Positions 22,770 to 34,739 are shown, counted from the first letter of the stretch. The stretch: 64,000 bases of DNA from Acheta domesticus (GCA_031308135.1 JAHLJT010003656.1:76000698-76064697); one strand, 5' to 3'. The notes: generated from the sequence alone by a model not told the origin. Made by a program: numbers and translations.

Positions 22770-24260
22770 GATGAAACTAGGGAATAATTACTTCTGTAGA
22801 GGTAGAACTTCCTAGAATTCTTGTTAAGATCTGATCGGGAACATTTTGCGTTCGGAAAACTCTTGTAGAGAGGAATTTTAAACGTTATAACCAAATTTTA
22901 TTTTACGTATTTTAATTTTTTTCCTACGTATTTTGAAAAAATTATTAGTTATATATGAAAATATTAAGCTTTTTATTACAATAATTTCCTCTCCCTTGTA
23001 ATAAGCATTTGGTGTAGGGATGTTCCGATATAGAGATATTTGGTGTAGATTCAAACAATAAAACTAGTAATTTCTTCACCCGATATCGGATTATATCGAT
23101 ACACAGTTTAAAATATACGAAGAGATAAGTGTATTCGAAAGGTGAAAAATATGAAATTGAAAAATTTTGCAAATCATCTTAATAAAATTCATACATAAAA
23201 TATTATACTTATTTTTATTTTTAACGTTCGCTAGTTCGTTTTAACATAAATCATAGTTAACTTAAAGTAACACTGAATAAATTTCATAGCAACTACTTTT
23301 ATCGATAAACAAAGTGCACATACAATGATATTATAAATTTGTCAATTTCAATACAGATAACTTCAGAACAGGTTATTGAAATCGAAACATCTTTTTCAGT
23401 TTGCTTTTCCACAAAATACTAAGCTCTAAGGCTGGTGATCTCACGACTAATGAAATTGTTCTGACAAAATGAAATTCTGATTACACAAAAGATGTCACCT
23501 TGTACTCTTTTTAGTGGGTAAGAAGAGCTATTACAAAATTTGAACTTTCCTTATAAAACATAGACATTACTCTTACTAAAACTTTAATACTCATTTGGTA
23601 AAATTTCTCTCAAATTCAATGTACTTCGTTAAAGCGAAACGCTTCTCATCAAATACCAAGTAAGTATTGTACTGCGTTTTCTTAATTGGCTGAAATGAGT
23701 ACATCACTCCCATATATTACGATAAATCGGATTGCGAGCCCATAAAAATAATATACTCCATGTTTGATTAGAATATGAGGAAATATATCAATTAGGATGT
23801 TATGTAACTCCGCTTTACAATGTTATTAATTAATGATGAAACGTGTTACACCATTGTCTTTCGAATCCACCTAGTATACATTTTTAATACTTCGTATGAG
23901 CTTAGAATATCCGCTTTTTCAAAAGATGTCTATTACAGAAATAGGGAATGTGTTTTCAAATGATTAAAGATGCTTTTAAACACTAAAACTATTCCTTACA
24001 AGCGGAGGGAAAAGTGAATTTTATGCACGACGAGTATCCGCAGGTAAAAAGGAAAACAAAGCAATTAAATGAAAATACGTAATCAATAAATCTGCTTCAG
24101 ATACACATTTTAATATTAAAAAAACTTATATCTGTGCCAGCGTTTATACAATAAATATAGCCTTTACTCGCAGCTTTTTTCTGATCGTTAGCTCCGACAT
24201 TCACCACCACTTGTTTGTTCGTCAATATCTGAACCCCTAATCAGCTTCAGCCATACGAGA
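22770..24260. other. AT-rich DNA, nothing recognised
   Basis: There is no open frame with a recognisable domain, no tandem repeat and no inverted termini. Confidence 0.5.
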
Positions 24261-24264
24261 TCTG

Positions 24265-24680
24265 CTTGTTTTCATTTCGCCCATTGGGAGCCGTTAGCAT
24301 GGAGTGTATCCTCTTTAATTTGACGGCCTGTGGGGAGTTTGCTGAGCGGCTTGCAAACGTCCGGTGCGTTTACGCATGTCGCCACCAGAGGCCAGGCCAG
24401 TCACTCTTTTCCAATTACGGCTGCGGGGCGGTGGCATGCGGTCTTCTCAGATTTAAACCGGAAACAATCTCGAGGAAATACTTAGAGGCCGCACCGCGGG
24501 TGGATGGAGGGGTGGGGCGGGGTGGAGCGGGGCTCTTTGCATAATTTCGAGACGCCGCCGCCCACGCTGGCCCCGTCGCCGCCTACACCGTCCCTGCCGC
24601 GTGCGCACAGCGGGAAAACCGGGGGCGAAAAGGCGGGCGGAGCGGTACGGGCGTGTGCGGAGACAAAGAATTAAGGGGTG
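24265..24680. other. GC-rich island, candidate regulatory DNA
   Basis: GC and CpG content rise sharply and the sequence is non-repetitive on its left side. It includes CCACCAGAGGCCAG at 24382-24395, which differs by one base from the usual CTCF core consensus CCASYAGRKGGCRS. A 92-codon frame covers the block but contains no family motif that I know. It could be an enhancer or promoter; there is no direct proof. Confidence 0.3.
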
Positions 24681-25139
24681 GAGCTCTGTACTTTTATGCA
24701 GTAATTACGCGATGTTTAATTAAAATAACAATCCCGGAGCCGTGACCCCATTACAGAGTGGCGCGCTTTCAAGTTGGCAGCACTGGCGGCGGAGGAGGCC
24801 ACGATGGTTCGGAGGCGGCTGCAAGCACATGCTGCGGTAATGAGAGAGGCGCGGGTCTTTGGAAGGTTGGGGAGGGGGAGGAGGCGAAGACAAGACGTCT
24901 CCGACCAACTCTAAGAAATGGTTGCGACGCCTCCCTCCAACTCCAAGAAATTTGAATGGTGCTTCAGAAGCCTTATTGGATGACCAACAACGGTTGCCGT
25001 CGCTTATGATGAGTTTTGACGAAGTAAAAATTAGTGAGAAGAACTTTTGGCCAAATGTAGCGGCAGTGCTAATCCAAAAGAAAATGTTTTGATACATAGG
25101 TGAATTTATCATTAGCTTGGTTTGATAGAGCAATCCACT

Positions 25140-28100
25140 TACATTTGAGATTTTTTTCTTACCAAAGGAGAGAAATTTTATAGTCTCCGTTTTATGGATC
25201 TGAAATGAGGATATTGATTCAAGAGGGATATAAGTAAAATTCGAACGAGAAAAATTATATTATTGCAATGTGTGGTGAAAAGTTATCCATGGAAAAGAAG
25301 ATACAGGTGTAAAAAAGAAGGTTCATGAAAATGAACGATATTCTTTTAGAGGAGGTGGTGGTATGAAAATTTCACAACCACATTGCGAAACCACCCATGC
25401 CTCTCTGGAGAATAGAACCACACAAATCGGGAGTCCAGTAAAGAGCATTGAGCTTATCCCGACTGAGATCTTTTTTCTGCAGGGAAAAAAACAAAATCAT
25501 TCGTGTAGGTCAGCTTCCTGCGGGAAAGAATCACTACCTTCTCCAGGCTACGAAATGCACTACACTCACGGATCTTTTTTGAACAACTCTTTATTCACAA
25601 TGTTTTTTTTACTTGTACATGAACATTCGGTGAATGATGTCAAAATGATGTGGAAAGGTGAAGTGTTGATCTGAGGCATTACTTCCTATTTAATAAGTCA
25701 GTGAATTTTCGTAATGCACTTGATGCAAAAGGAACAAATTTGTGAATTCAAACGTTTATACCATATATTTGCTTTATTTGAAGTTTTTTTTTAAATTCTT
25801 GGTCTGCTGAAGGGGAACTGACCATTTGTTGTGCCCGATAATATTAGTATTATTTTTAAAAGAAGTTACTAGATAGTGACAAAGGATTCGTCACAGTTAA
25901 AACGTATCCTGTCCACCCTTTGATATAAGCGATTTGTCGTTCGACTTGTATCGGTGAGCTGGTGGGTACCTGGACGTTTTTTCATATTTTTCTAATCTTA
26001 TTAAAATCCTCAAAGAACTATACAATAAAACACTTTAAAAACTGTTTGAAGCATCAGAGAGGTCCCACTAAAATACTATACAATAGTTTCGGTGAGGTTC
26101 CTAAAACAATTAGCGATTAATTCAGTTATTGTCGGGATTGGGCAATATTTAAATGCTTGTATTTGAAAGGCGCACATTAAATACATTTTTTATTTAAAAA
26201 ACTCTGTGTTTGAGATTTTGGACATGTGTTTTTGAGATATATTTAAATACATAAAATTAGAATATTTAGGAAAAAGAAATTCTTAAAGTACTGTAATAAA
26301 AATAAAGTTCGTGTGTCATGTTTTTGCTTTCTTTAAAAATACCTATATTATAGTTAGTTATTGTTCAGAATTTTGCATGACTCTCAAGTACTGTTTTATT
26401 ATAGTTGACAATTACAATTTCTTGCTGCAAAAAAAAGATATAATACAGTTATTTTTACTGCATTTTGAGTATTTCAAGTATTTTAAATAAATATGTATTT
26501 AGAAAATCAAAACCTACTGTATTTTGAATAAGTATTTAAATCGTTATTTGCAAGTTATTTTGGAAAATTGTAAATTCTAAATATTAACTATTAAATTAAA
26601 AGAATTGTCAACAATTCTGGCTTTTGTAAATGTGTTACTAACTAAAATCTTAAAAATTCTCCACGTTATGAATACACGTTTCCATTGAAAATTCCATACA
26701 GGCATGGAAAACATAAGTGTTTGTTTGTAAATCATCTCTCTATTCTCTTTGCAGATAATGATCACAAACACAGGCTATATTAATGTCATATTTATTTCAT
26801 ACGAAAACCATATTCGAAATTTCAAGTCGGGACAAACGTTTACACAACGCCTAAGGGCAATATTTTTCTACGAATTTTGAATGCAGGGATGACATGCCAT
26901 TAACCAGTGATTCATTAATTCGGCTGCATGATATTACATTAGCAAATGGATTGCATTACAGTGTGTTGATACCCCCATTCAGCAATGTGTAGCGCTTCGA
27001 ATCCCCATTGAAATCCAGTTGAGCTCCCTCCATATGTTTTGTTCGTCAGCAAGTTATGCCCATTGTTTGGTGGTCTTCGATCACAGTAGTTATTGTTGAA
27101 TAAAATACACTATGGAAATAGTCCTTCTGGTAGTGATGATGATGATAATAATAAAAGACATTCTAGTACACAGACTATTGTCTAATATATACAATCCAGT
27201 TTTCAAACTCCCTCTAACATTTATGTAAGTTGGGAGAGATATTAAAATCTGATGATATATTTTGAAATCTTTTGAACCTCATATGGGAGCTTCGTAAATA
27301 TTTTGAACCTTGTAATGGAGCTACAATCCAACGTTAGGATTTTAATTGCTTCTTCTGAGGAAATTAAAATGATTTTTAAAAACGTGCATATTTTCGAGAA
27401 TGCCATTATATTTTTTTATCTTCTTATACAAGATAAACATAATCATTGTACATAAAAATCAATTATATTACTATTCCAAAACAATTTAGTTTCTATCTTA
27501 GCGCCCCAGATTCGTTGGTTTCCTCTACCAATGTTTTGTCTCACTGTTCGCTTTTATTACATGAGTATTTTTAGAAGCTGGTAGTTCAACAAATCGGTGC
27601 CGGGAATTCCGAGGAAATGGCAAATAAAAGAAGCAAACGAGATAAAAATTAAAACTTACGATCGCAGGAATGGGCTATCGCCATCTCTCTCACTTGTTTC
27701 CATCCTACCCACCCGCGTGGTGTGGGGAACTAGCAATAAACTGCGGATAGGGCGAAGACGTCGTTATCTCGTTATCCTTTTTAATTTTATTACTGCAACT
27801 TGCCATCATTTGGAACGGAGGCATCACCAGACAGGATGTCTCATGATTGAAGTGAAGCGAGCTGCAAAGAGGACGTTGAGAGATTACCGCATAACCTTTT
27901 GTGACATCATTGTTTTCATAGCATCCTGTGGTTTAAAGATGTGTTCAAGTGATAAATTAGTAATGTCATGAAAAAAACTGTAACTCCAATTATTCCTCGA
28001 GCAGCATCAAAATAATAGCGTCAAAATTAGACAGGACAGAGAGTCAACATTACCTCATTGTATCAAAGTGCAAGAGGATTGAGTGTTGTATTGCATGTGT

Positions 28101-28470
28101 TTCAATTTTTTGTATAAAATACCGTTCGTCTCCAGGATTTATTTAAAATTCGTAAACGTAATATTTTGCACGTGATGATATCAATCTACTAAAGTGTATT
28201 TGCTTTATAAAACAAAACAAAAAATTTAACATTTTTTTCAAATAATATTGTATTTTTATTTCATTGCATTTCAAAATCTTGAACGTCTATATAAGAATCA
28301 TATATTCCCTGATGTGCGCGTTAACTATTCAAAGCATAGAGTTGATAGATGGTAAATTGTGGCATTGTTTTTAAAATACACATCTTGGTTTCAAAATGAC
28401 TTTCCATATGATACGTACACGTTTATCAATACGTTAAATTTACTTCTTTTCAGATTTTCATTTAAGGACC
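25140..28470. other. Long AT-rich stretch, no gene recognised
   Basis: Over 3 kb contain only short frames. The segment 27597-27971 has more balanced composition and a 124-codon frame (MPGIPRKWQIKEANEIK at its start), but I see no domain, splice context or homologue. It could equally be conserved non-coding DNA. Nothing else stands out. Confidence 0.45.
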
Positions 28471-28479
28471 TTGCGCTTT

Positions 28480-28960
28480 GAATCAATTACGAGCTAATAA
28501 CCGGCTGCAAGACAACACCTGTTGTCTTTTAAAGATCGTTGACCGAAATGTCATAGGGTTCGAGTTCCGACCAAGGCAGATTTTTTACTCATAGTTCTAA
28601 CTAAATCAATCACTGGGAAATGAATCACTGAGGAGAATTCTAGCGGCCAGTTGCCCTGGTCGATGGCTTTGCTTGGTTTCTCAAGTCAATTCAATTCAAG
28701 GCCAATGCCGAAGTAGTATCTTAAGAAACGGTTCCCTTTCTCTATCCTTACCCCCACACACATGCACATGCACTACACTTCCGCACATGACAAGCGAACA
28801 GTCGGAAACGTAGAGCTTGTCCCGGTGGGATTATGCTCTGTCGGGGGAAATTCCGGGATTTGGAAATCCATAAGACGAGAGTAGGTCACGTTCCAGAGAG
28901 AAGGCTCCACAAGCCGTGATACTACATGAAATACACCTAAGGGACGAATTATCTAATTGA
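28480..28960 (+). mobile_element. tRNA-derived SINE, plus strand
   Basis: A B-box GGGTTCGAGTTCC lies at about 28556. The body follows: GAGGAGAATTCTAGCGGCC, GGTTTCTC, CCGAAGTAGTATCTTAAG, CACATGCACTACACTTCC, GTAGAGCTTGTCCCGG, then a degenerate 3' block. All parts are in the standard order, so it is close to full length. Confidence 0.75.
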
Positions 28961-29039
28961 CGTACACTTAATATTTACTCACGAGTGAATAAAACGATGA
29001 TATAAGGTACGCAAGTTTTTTTTCTATTTTGCTCTCCAC

Positions 29040-29135
29040 AATCTGAAAGTGGAAAGAAACTTACCTTACCCAAGATTTGAACCTGCAACCTCCCGTTTTG
29101 CGAACAGACGTAGCCGCTGAAGCGGTTTCCGCCAC
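29040..29135 (-). mobile_element. tRNA-like SINE head, second family
   Basis: Minus-strand reading gives AGCGGCTACGTCTGTTCGC and, about 20 bases later, GGTTGCAGGTTCAAATCTTG. That is a B-box-like GGTTCAAATCT behind a tRNA-like arm. It resembles the head at 35330-35400 rather than the main SINE family. The structure is too diverged for a functional tRNA. Confidence 0.5.
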
Positions 29136-29499
29136 GTAGGTGAATACCAAAGCAATCAGTAGCGCACTACGTGTTTGTGGCGCAGAAACCGTTGCTGTAA
29201 CTCAGGGGATCAATGGGTGGGAACAAGTCGGACCCACATCTTCCCACTGCACGAGCATCTACCATCCCGAGGACGGAAGTACAGCATTACACAGAGTAAA
29301 CACCCAGTGATATCTTCGAAATCTCTGTTCCTGGCTATAAATCCCGGCTCTGATTTACCACGGGCAATAGAAAGGAGTGGCGAGGCTTCGGAGGGTGCCA
29401 TAAGAATTTATTATATTTCGCCGTAAGCTTTCGTCAATATTGATTTGACGCCGTTAAGTCTCCAGGCACACCGAAAGCGGGCAGTGTCAATAAACCCGG

Positions 29500-30430
29500 G
29501 GCCCTCAGACGCTTTACGAGGCACCCGGGCACGGGGGAAGGGGAAGGAGGTGAAGCAGAGGGTGAGAGGGAGGGAGGACGTCTAGCTCCAGGCGTCGATG
29601 TCGACGTTGCCAATTCGACAGTTTTCTCGGCGTGTTCTGTTTTTTACTGGTTAGGGTGTCTGCACTGGAACTAAGCCTGAAGACTTGAGATAAAAATAAA
29701 CATCTTTATTGATAATGTTGAGTTTTAGAGGATTTATTTTTTTAGCTGATAGAGTGAATATATTTTTACTTTAATTGATAAAGAAGTTTTAGTTATTTTA
29801 TCATACGGCTCTCAATGCGGTATGCATAGGCATAGGGTGAAATTTTTAAAGGCGAATTCAATCTAGTGTCATACCGTAGACTAAGGAAGTATATTATTTC
29901 TCTAAGGTCATACCATTCATTGTTATGGAAGAAGGAGGGAGCAAAGGAAGAAAGCAGACATGGAGGGGGAGTAGGGAGAAAGAGAGGAAAGAAGAAAGAA
30001 CGTCTAGTCTGAGGCGTTGATATCGACATTAAAAATTCGACAGTTTTTTCAATGTGTCTTAATGTTTTTATTAATTTGAATTGAAACGACAGCACTGAAA
30101 GCACGTCCGAAGAATAGACATAAAAAGATATTTTAATTAATGAGATGTTTTTTTATGACGTGCGCTTAGCTATTTTATCACGTGGTTCTGAATTTGATAT
30201 CTATAAACATAGAGAGATATCTTGTTTGATGAATACCACAAAATATATTGTCATTCAATTGTGCCGGAGGGGGGAGAAGTAATGGCTTCAATGAGGGACA
30301 GAGGGGGAAAGTACAGGGTAGAAAGTAGGGGAAACATGAAGCATGAGGTAACAATGATGATGTTGCCAATTAGATTTCTCCGGGGATAATTCTTGCTGGT
30401 TGGGAGCATACAACTGCAAAAACCCTGTTC
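29500..30430 (+). repeat. Three diverged tandem units (~400 bp period)
   Basis: Each unit has a purine-rich GGAGGGAG/GAAAGAAG stretch followed by ACGTCTAG, AGGCGTYGATRTCGAC, then AATTCGACAGTTTT, TATTTTATCA and GGTTCTGAA. Clear copies start at about 29570 and 29995. A third, more decayed, is near 30330 (ATGATGTTGCCAATTAGATT). Divergence is high, so this is an old local multiplication. No protein is encoded. Confidence 0.6.
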
Positions 30431-30707
30431 ACTTCCTTTTAGAGTAGTGGTTGAAGTCTAGGGACAAGACAGAAGATTCCAATTGGTAAATGGTGTCATC
30501 AAATGGTTTAATTGGTGAATTATTTGATCATTTTTCATACGATCCTGATAGTAATATGTAGATACTCAGGAATATTTCCGTAATGAACGTTTATAGTATT
30601 TCTTATTGCTCTCGGGGTTTCGTGAAGACTAGAGAATAATTTTGGAAGTTTTACCGAATATTCATGATTTTCTTAGAATACATCCACAGAGAAGTCTCAC
30701 TTTACTT

Positions 30708-31707
30708 NNNNNNNNNNNNNNNNNNNNNNNNNNNNNNNNNNNNNNNNNNNNNNNNNNNNNNNNNNNNNNNNNNNNNNNNNNNNNNNNNNNNNNNNNNNNN
30801 NNNNNNNNNNNNNNNNNNNNNNNNNNNNNNNNNNNNNNNNNNNNNNNNNNNNNNNNNNNNNNNNNNNNNNNNNNNNNNNNNNNNNNNNNNNNNNNNNNNN
30901 NNNNNNNNNNNNNNNNNNNNNNNNNNNNNNNNNNNNNNNNNNNNNNNNNNNNNNNNNNNNNNNNNNNNNNNNNNNNNNNNNNNNNNNNNNNNNNNNNNNN
31001 NNNNNNNNNNNNNNNNNNNNNNNNNNNNNNNNNNNNNNNNNNNNNNNNNNNNNNNNNNNNNNNNNNNNNNNNNNNNNNNNNNNNNNNNNNNNNNNNNNNN
31101 NNNNNNNNNNNNNNNNNNNNNNNNNNNNNNNNNNNNNNNNNNNNNNNNNNNNNNNNNNNNNNNNNNNNNNNNNNNNNNNNNNNNNNNNNNNNNNNNNNNN
31201 NNNNNNNNNNNNNNNNNNNNNNNNNNNNNNNNNNNNNNNNNNNNNNNNNNNNNNNNNNNNNNNNNNNNNNNNNNNNNNNNNNNNNNNNNNNNNNNNNNNN
31301 NNNNNNNNNNNNNNNNNNNNNNNNNNNNNNNNNNNNNNNNNNNNNNNNNNNNNNNNNNNNNNNNNNNNNNNNNNNNNNNNNNNNNNNNNNNNNNNNNNNN
31401 NNNNNNNNNNNNNNNNNNNNNNNNNNNNNNNNNNNNNNNNNNNNNNNNNNNNNNNNNNNNNNNNNNNNNNNNNNNNNNNNNNNNNNNNNNNNNNNNNNNN
31501 NNNNNNNNNNNNNNNNNNNNNNNNNNNNNNNNNNNNNNNNNNNNNNNNNNNNNNNNNNNNNNNNNNNNNNNNNNNNNNNNNNNNNNNNNNNNNNNNNNNN
31601 NNNNNNNNNNNNNNNNNNNNNNNNNNNNNNNNNNNNNNNNNNNNNNNNNNNNNNNNNNNNNNNNNNNNNNNNNNNNNNNNNNNNNNNNNNNNNNNNNNNN
31701 NNNNNNN
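30708..31707. other. Assembly gap, exactly 1,000 N
   Basis: An unbroken run of 1,000 undetermined bases is a fixed-size scaffold gap rather than a measured length. Apparent open frames through it are meaningless. Confidence 0.99.
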
Positions 31708-32240
31708 CACCACACCCCCTTCCTCATCACCCGTTCCCTTTCCACGCTCTTCGGATGCTAAACGGCGTCGCGGACCACGCAACGAGGGGCGAGAGCCGGC
31801 CACCTTTCGCAAGAGGCGATTCACAAGCGCGGGGGGCGGAGGCGGGGGAGGGGGAGGAGGAGCTCTCAAGCGTCGCGAGCGAGGGCGGCTGCGACAAGCA
31901 CCCGGACTTTTATTCGCCCTCCGCTCGTGCTCTGTTCCACCCCCACTTCCCCCTCCCCCCCTTACCCCCTGCCGAGGCCCCGCGCGACTTGCCAGCCCCG
32001 CCCGAGAAGACTGCAGACTGAACAGACGCCTCGTCAATATTTCATGAACGAATGTTAGCGCGAGTGGAGGATCGGGGAGAGGGAGAAGGAGAAAGAGGTG
32101 TGGAAGGGGAGGTGCAGGAGCGGGGTGGTAGGTGCTCGAAGCAAGAGGCAGCGGCGGCAGCAGCAGCAGCAGCAACAACAGCAACGCATCGGGAACAGGC
32201 TCGCGCTCGCAAAGAGGGCGACACGCGTTGCAACTCTGAA
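31708..32240. other. CpG-rich island beside the gap, with (CAG)n
   Basis: GC-rich DNA follows the gap immediately and includes GGGGGAGGGGGAGGAGG and a short CAG/CAA repeat at about 32150-32185 that would translate as polyQ, polyA or polyS depending on frame. High GC plus low complexity probably explains why the assembly broke here. A promoter is possible; no exon is demonstrable. Confidence 0.5.
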
Positions 32241-32379
32241 TAGGCGAGTCGAAAACACAGGAAGCAATTCAAATGCGTTCCGAAGCGAGCTAAGAAGACG
32301 TAAGGTACTAGGCTGCTATATTTTGCTTTCTTGCTACTGCTAACGCTTGTAGCAAGTATATTGTGATACTGCGGGAATT

Positions 32380-33240
32380 AACGGCGAATTTTCGACAGAA
32401 AACTTATAACCACTATTTAAAACAGAAAACAGAACTCTAATTTCTGGGCTCTGGTAACAACAAAATAGATACATCTTGCCCCTAAATATAGTAAATTACT
32501 TCCTGTAATATGCTCTATAGTCAAAATCCATGTTTGTGGGTTTTTGATACCTAAAATGGATTGATGGCAAAACTCAACTATCCGCCCGTCTGTCTGTCTC
32601 TCAGTGAACAACGCTAGGGGCTCAACGGTAAGCAAGATTTTCACCCAATCGATCGGCCTGACGTCGCGGCCTCTTGAATTTGAAACCTATATATTAATTT
32701 TGAGGGGTACTTTACATGAAGTCTCTGGAATATTTAAAAGTTTTCTACAAACATGTGTAAAATGTTTTTGAATAAATTTAAAAGGAGGTATATTGGATGT
32801 ACTTCAGTTCTGGATGTTTATGTTTACGTGAAATTATCCTTGCTTGTTAATAAAATGTTCTCAAAATATTCTATCAGTTGAGATTTATACACGTTTGTTT
32901 CTTTAGTAAAGTAAGAAAGTGGTACTGTTCCTGACTATCAAAATAACTGCAGCTCTCTACTGAAGGCGCTTCCTTTGAATTTGCTTGAACTGCCTCAAAC
33001 GATGGCAGAAAATGCAATATTGTAATATTAAGTAACCTTTCTCAATAATTCGAGAAAGGCTGTGCTGTTGTAGCACCTATAGTTTACTTCCGAATCCTGG
33101 GATGTTTGTCTGTTAAGAGATATTCGGTATGTGTTCAACGTTGGACGATCAATTTAATAAAACAATATTCTAAAAGATAATTATCCCCTTTATAATCTAA
33201 AGTCAAAGTTAAGGAACTGAGATGTTTACAAATAAGGATT
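32380..33240. other. AT-rich DNA, nothing recognised
   Basis: There are short frames only. CCGCCCGTCTGTCTGTC at about 32582 resembles CCGTCCGTCTGTGAAC at about 36431, each followed by GTGAACAAC-like words, hinting at a shared old repeat. Confidence 0.4.
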
Positions 33241-33249
33241 ATTATAGCA

Positions 33250-33526
33250 TGTGTGTTCTAATTATAATTTATGTAAAGTTTTAGAAATATTGCAGTTTAA
33301 TAACTACCCTTCACATTTTATAGAAAATATTATATCTAGGAGATTAAAATTCATAAAATATGGAAAACCGCTCAGAAATTTTAAGACAGAAATTATCAAT
33401 AATTTAATTTGTTTACCCTACATCCCTCAAATAACTAATTATTTCAAAATTGAACATTTAAACAAATTCAAATTGAAACTGGTAAATAGAATAATAAATC
33501 GGTGCAATATAGTCCAAAATGTGCAA
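33250..33526 (+). mobile_element. Penelope-like element, RT C-terminal part
   Basis: The + frame gives NNYPSHFIENIISRRLK, then LPYIPQITNYF. This is the pattern seen downstream of the RT core in Penelope-like retroelements (a NGYP..FI...I.KR segment followed by LPYIPG-like residues before the endonuclease linker). The frame ends where a TG-starting LTR begins. The remaining half of the element resumes after about 34370, so this copy is split by an insertion. The RT catalytic core is not found upstream, which indicates 5' truncation. Confidence 0.75.
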
Positions 33527-34224
33527 TGTCGCGTGGCCGCAGACGGCTGGCGCCCGCGTAAGCATAATGACGTAGCTCCGCCGCGGAAAGAGCGTCTCAG
33601 CAGAAAAGGCCTATATAACAGCTTAACCTCCACTTAGCGGGGGGACGAATGCTACTCGTGTGCTCGTCGCCCGTGTGCACGGACCTTCCACTCCCCGTCG
33701 GTTCAGATCGGCCCAAACTGGCCCTGCCGACTTCCCTTCACCCCTAGTCGGTTCAGATCGGCCCAAACTGGCCCTGCCGACTTCCCTTCACCCCTAGTCG
33801 GTTCAGATCGGCCCAAACTGGCCCTGCCAACCTCCCTTCACCTCTCCGTCGGTTCAGATCGGCCCTAACTGGCCCTGCCGACACTCCTCAATCCCGCTAG
33901 TCCAGACAGACCTTCCGGGGTCCTGCTAGCAGCTTCCCGCCCTTGCCCCTGATCACCGTGCACTTCGAGTGTCGCCATGGCCGCTGCAAAGTCGCTCTTC
34001 CGGAGAACCGTCCTCGCCGAGGCTGGGCTACATCAGGTGCCTATGTAAGTAACACCTCTCCAATAAACTGCTATTTGCCATGACTGGGGTCATCCCTGTT
34101 CTTATTGCTCCCTCTCATCCGCCTTAGGCCTTTAAGAGAATAGGGAATGGTCCAGAGGGAACCTTCTGCCCTTACCGTCCTTCCACTCCCCTGCACGTGG
34201 TGCCAGACCCCTTCCCCCATGACA
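33527..34224 (+). mobile_element. Ty3/gypsy-type LTR
   Basis: It starts TGTCGCGTGG and ends ATGACA, followed one base later by TGGTGTCAGG, a plausible tRNA primer-binding site. Internal signals are in LTR order: TATATAA at 33612-33618 and AATAAA at 34062-34067, giving a U3-R-U5 structure of about 698 bp. U3/R holds four copies of a 50-bp repeat (starts at 33697, 33747, 33797 and 33848). A 23-codon ORF from ATG 33977 ends beside a perfect GTAAGT donor at 34045. No second LTR is in the window, so the copy is truncated. Confidence 0.7.
33697..33890 (+). repeat. Four 50-bp tandem repeats inside the LTR
   Basis: Each unit begins GTCGGTTCAGATCGGCCC and continues with AACTGGCCCTGCCGAC. The second and third are almost identical and the fourth has diverged. 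Repeats of this kind in U3 are often enhancer or insulator blocks, which is inference here. Confidence 0.9.
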
Positions 34225-34370
34225 ATGGTGTCAGGTGTGCGGTCCGCAATACACCACGAGTAAGATCAGTATTGTGTGTGTAGAGAACAGAACGATAAGG
34301 GGATGCGGTATGCGCGCAACGTGGATGTCAGGGGATTGTGACCTGCTGAGCTAGCAAAACTGCGGTCTTG
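34225..34370 (+). mobile_element. Retrotransposon leader remnant downstream of the LTR
   Basis: The primer-binding-like TGGTGTCAGGTGTGCGG is followed by about 130 bp with no recognisable gag before Penelope coding sequence resumes. The boundary is approximate. I could not identify a clean target-site duplication between 33526 and 34371. Confidence 0.45.
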
Positions 34371-34725
34371 CATTCTAGAGCAAAATTAGATATAAATAAT
34401 GTGGTATATCAAATCAATTGCAATGATTGTAATAAATCTTATATTGGTCAAACTAAAAGAAAAATAAGTACAACATTATTAGAACATAAAAGGAATATTA
34501 AAGACTTAGCATGTAAAAAAATCATTAACCCAACATAGAATTGAAACGTCACATCAGGTTAATTTCAAACAAATAAAAATGTTAGCTCATGAAAATTTGT
34601 CTTATTCAAGATTGATATTAGAAACACTACTCATCAAAACTTCTCCTACCTTAAATACACAGGTAGAATCCAATAAATTTACAAAACTATATAATGGTTT
34701 ATTGAACATATTTTCTAAAAATTAA
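34371..34725 (+). mobile_element. Penelope-like element, GIY-YIG endonuclease part
   Basis: The + frame reads NNVVYQINCNDCNKSYIGQT, the Penelope-type GIY-YIG core with the adjacent CxxC pair, then EHKRN. After a frameshift come TQHRIETSHQVNF and LETLLIKTSPTLN. Domain order matches the C-terminal endonuclease of the element whose RT end lies at 33250-33526. One stop/frameshift near 34530 makes it inactive. Confidence 0.85.
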
Positions 34726-34739
34726 GATATTTCTCTTAT

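Noticed and set aside
25363..25674. Diverged SINE copy
   Set aside because: A few words (AGCATTGAGCTTATCCCG, TGCACTACACTCACGG) are suggestive, but the block order is too decayed to claim.
29040..29135. Genuine tRNA gene on the minus strand
   Set aside because: B-box-like sequence is present, but a full cloverleaf with acceptor stem could not be drawn; it fits a SINE head better.
30642..32184. Open frames of 347-495 codons on both strands
   Set aside because: They run through the 1,000-N gap and are not real sequence.
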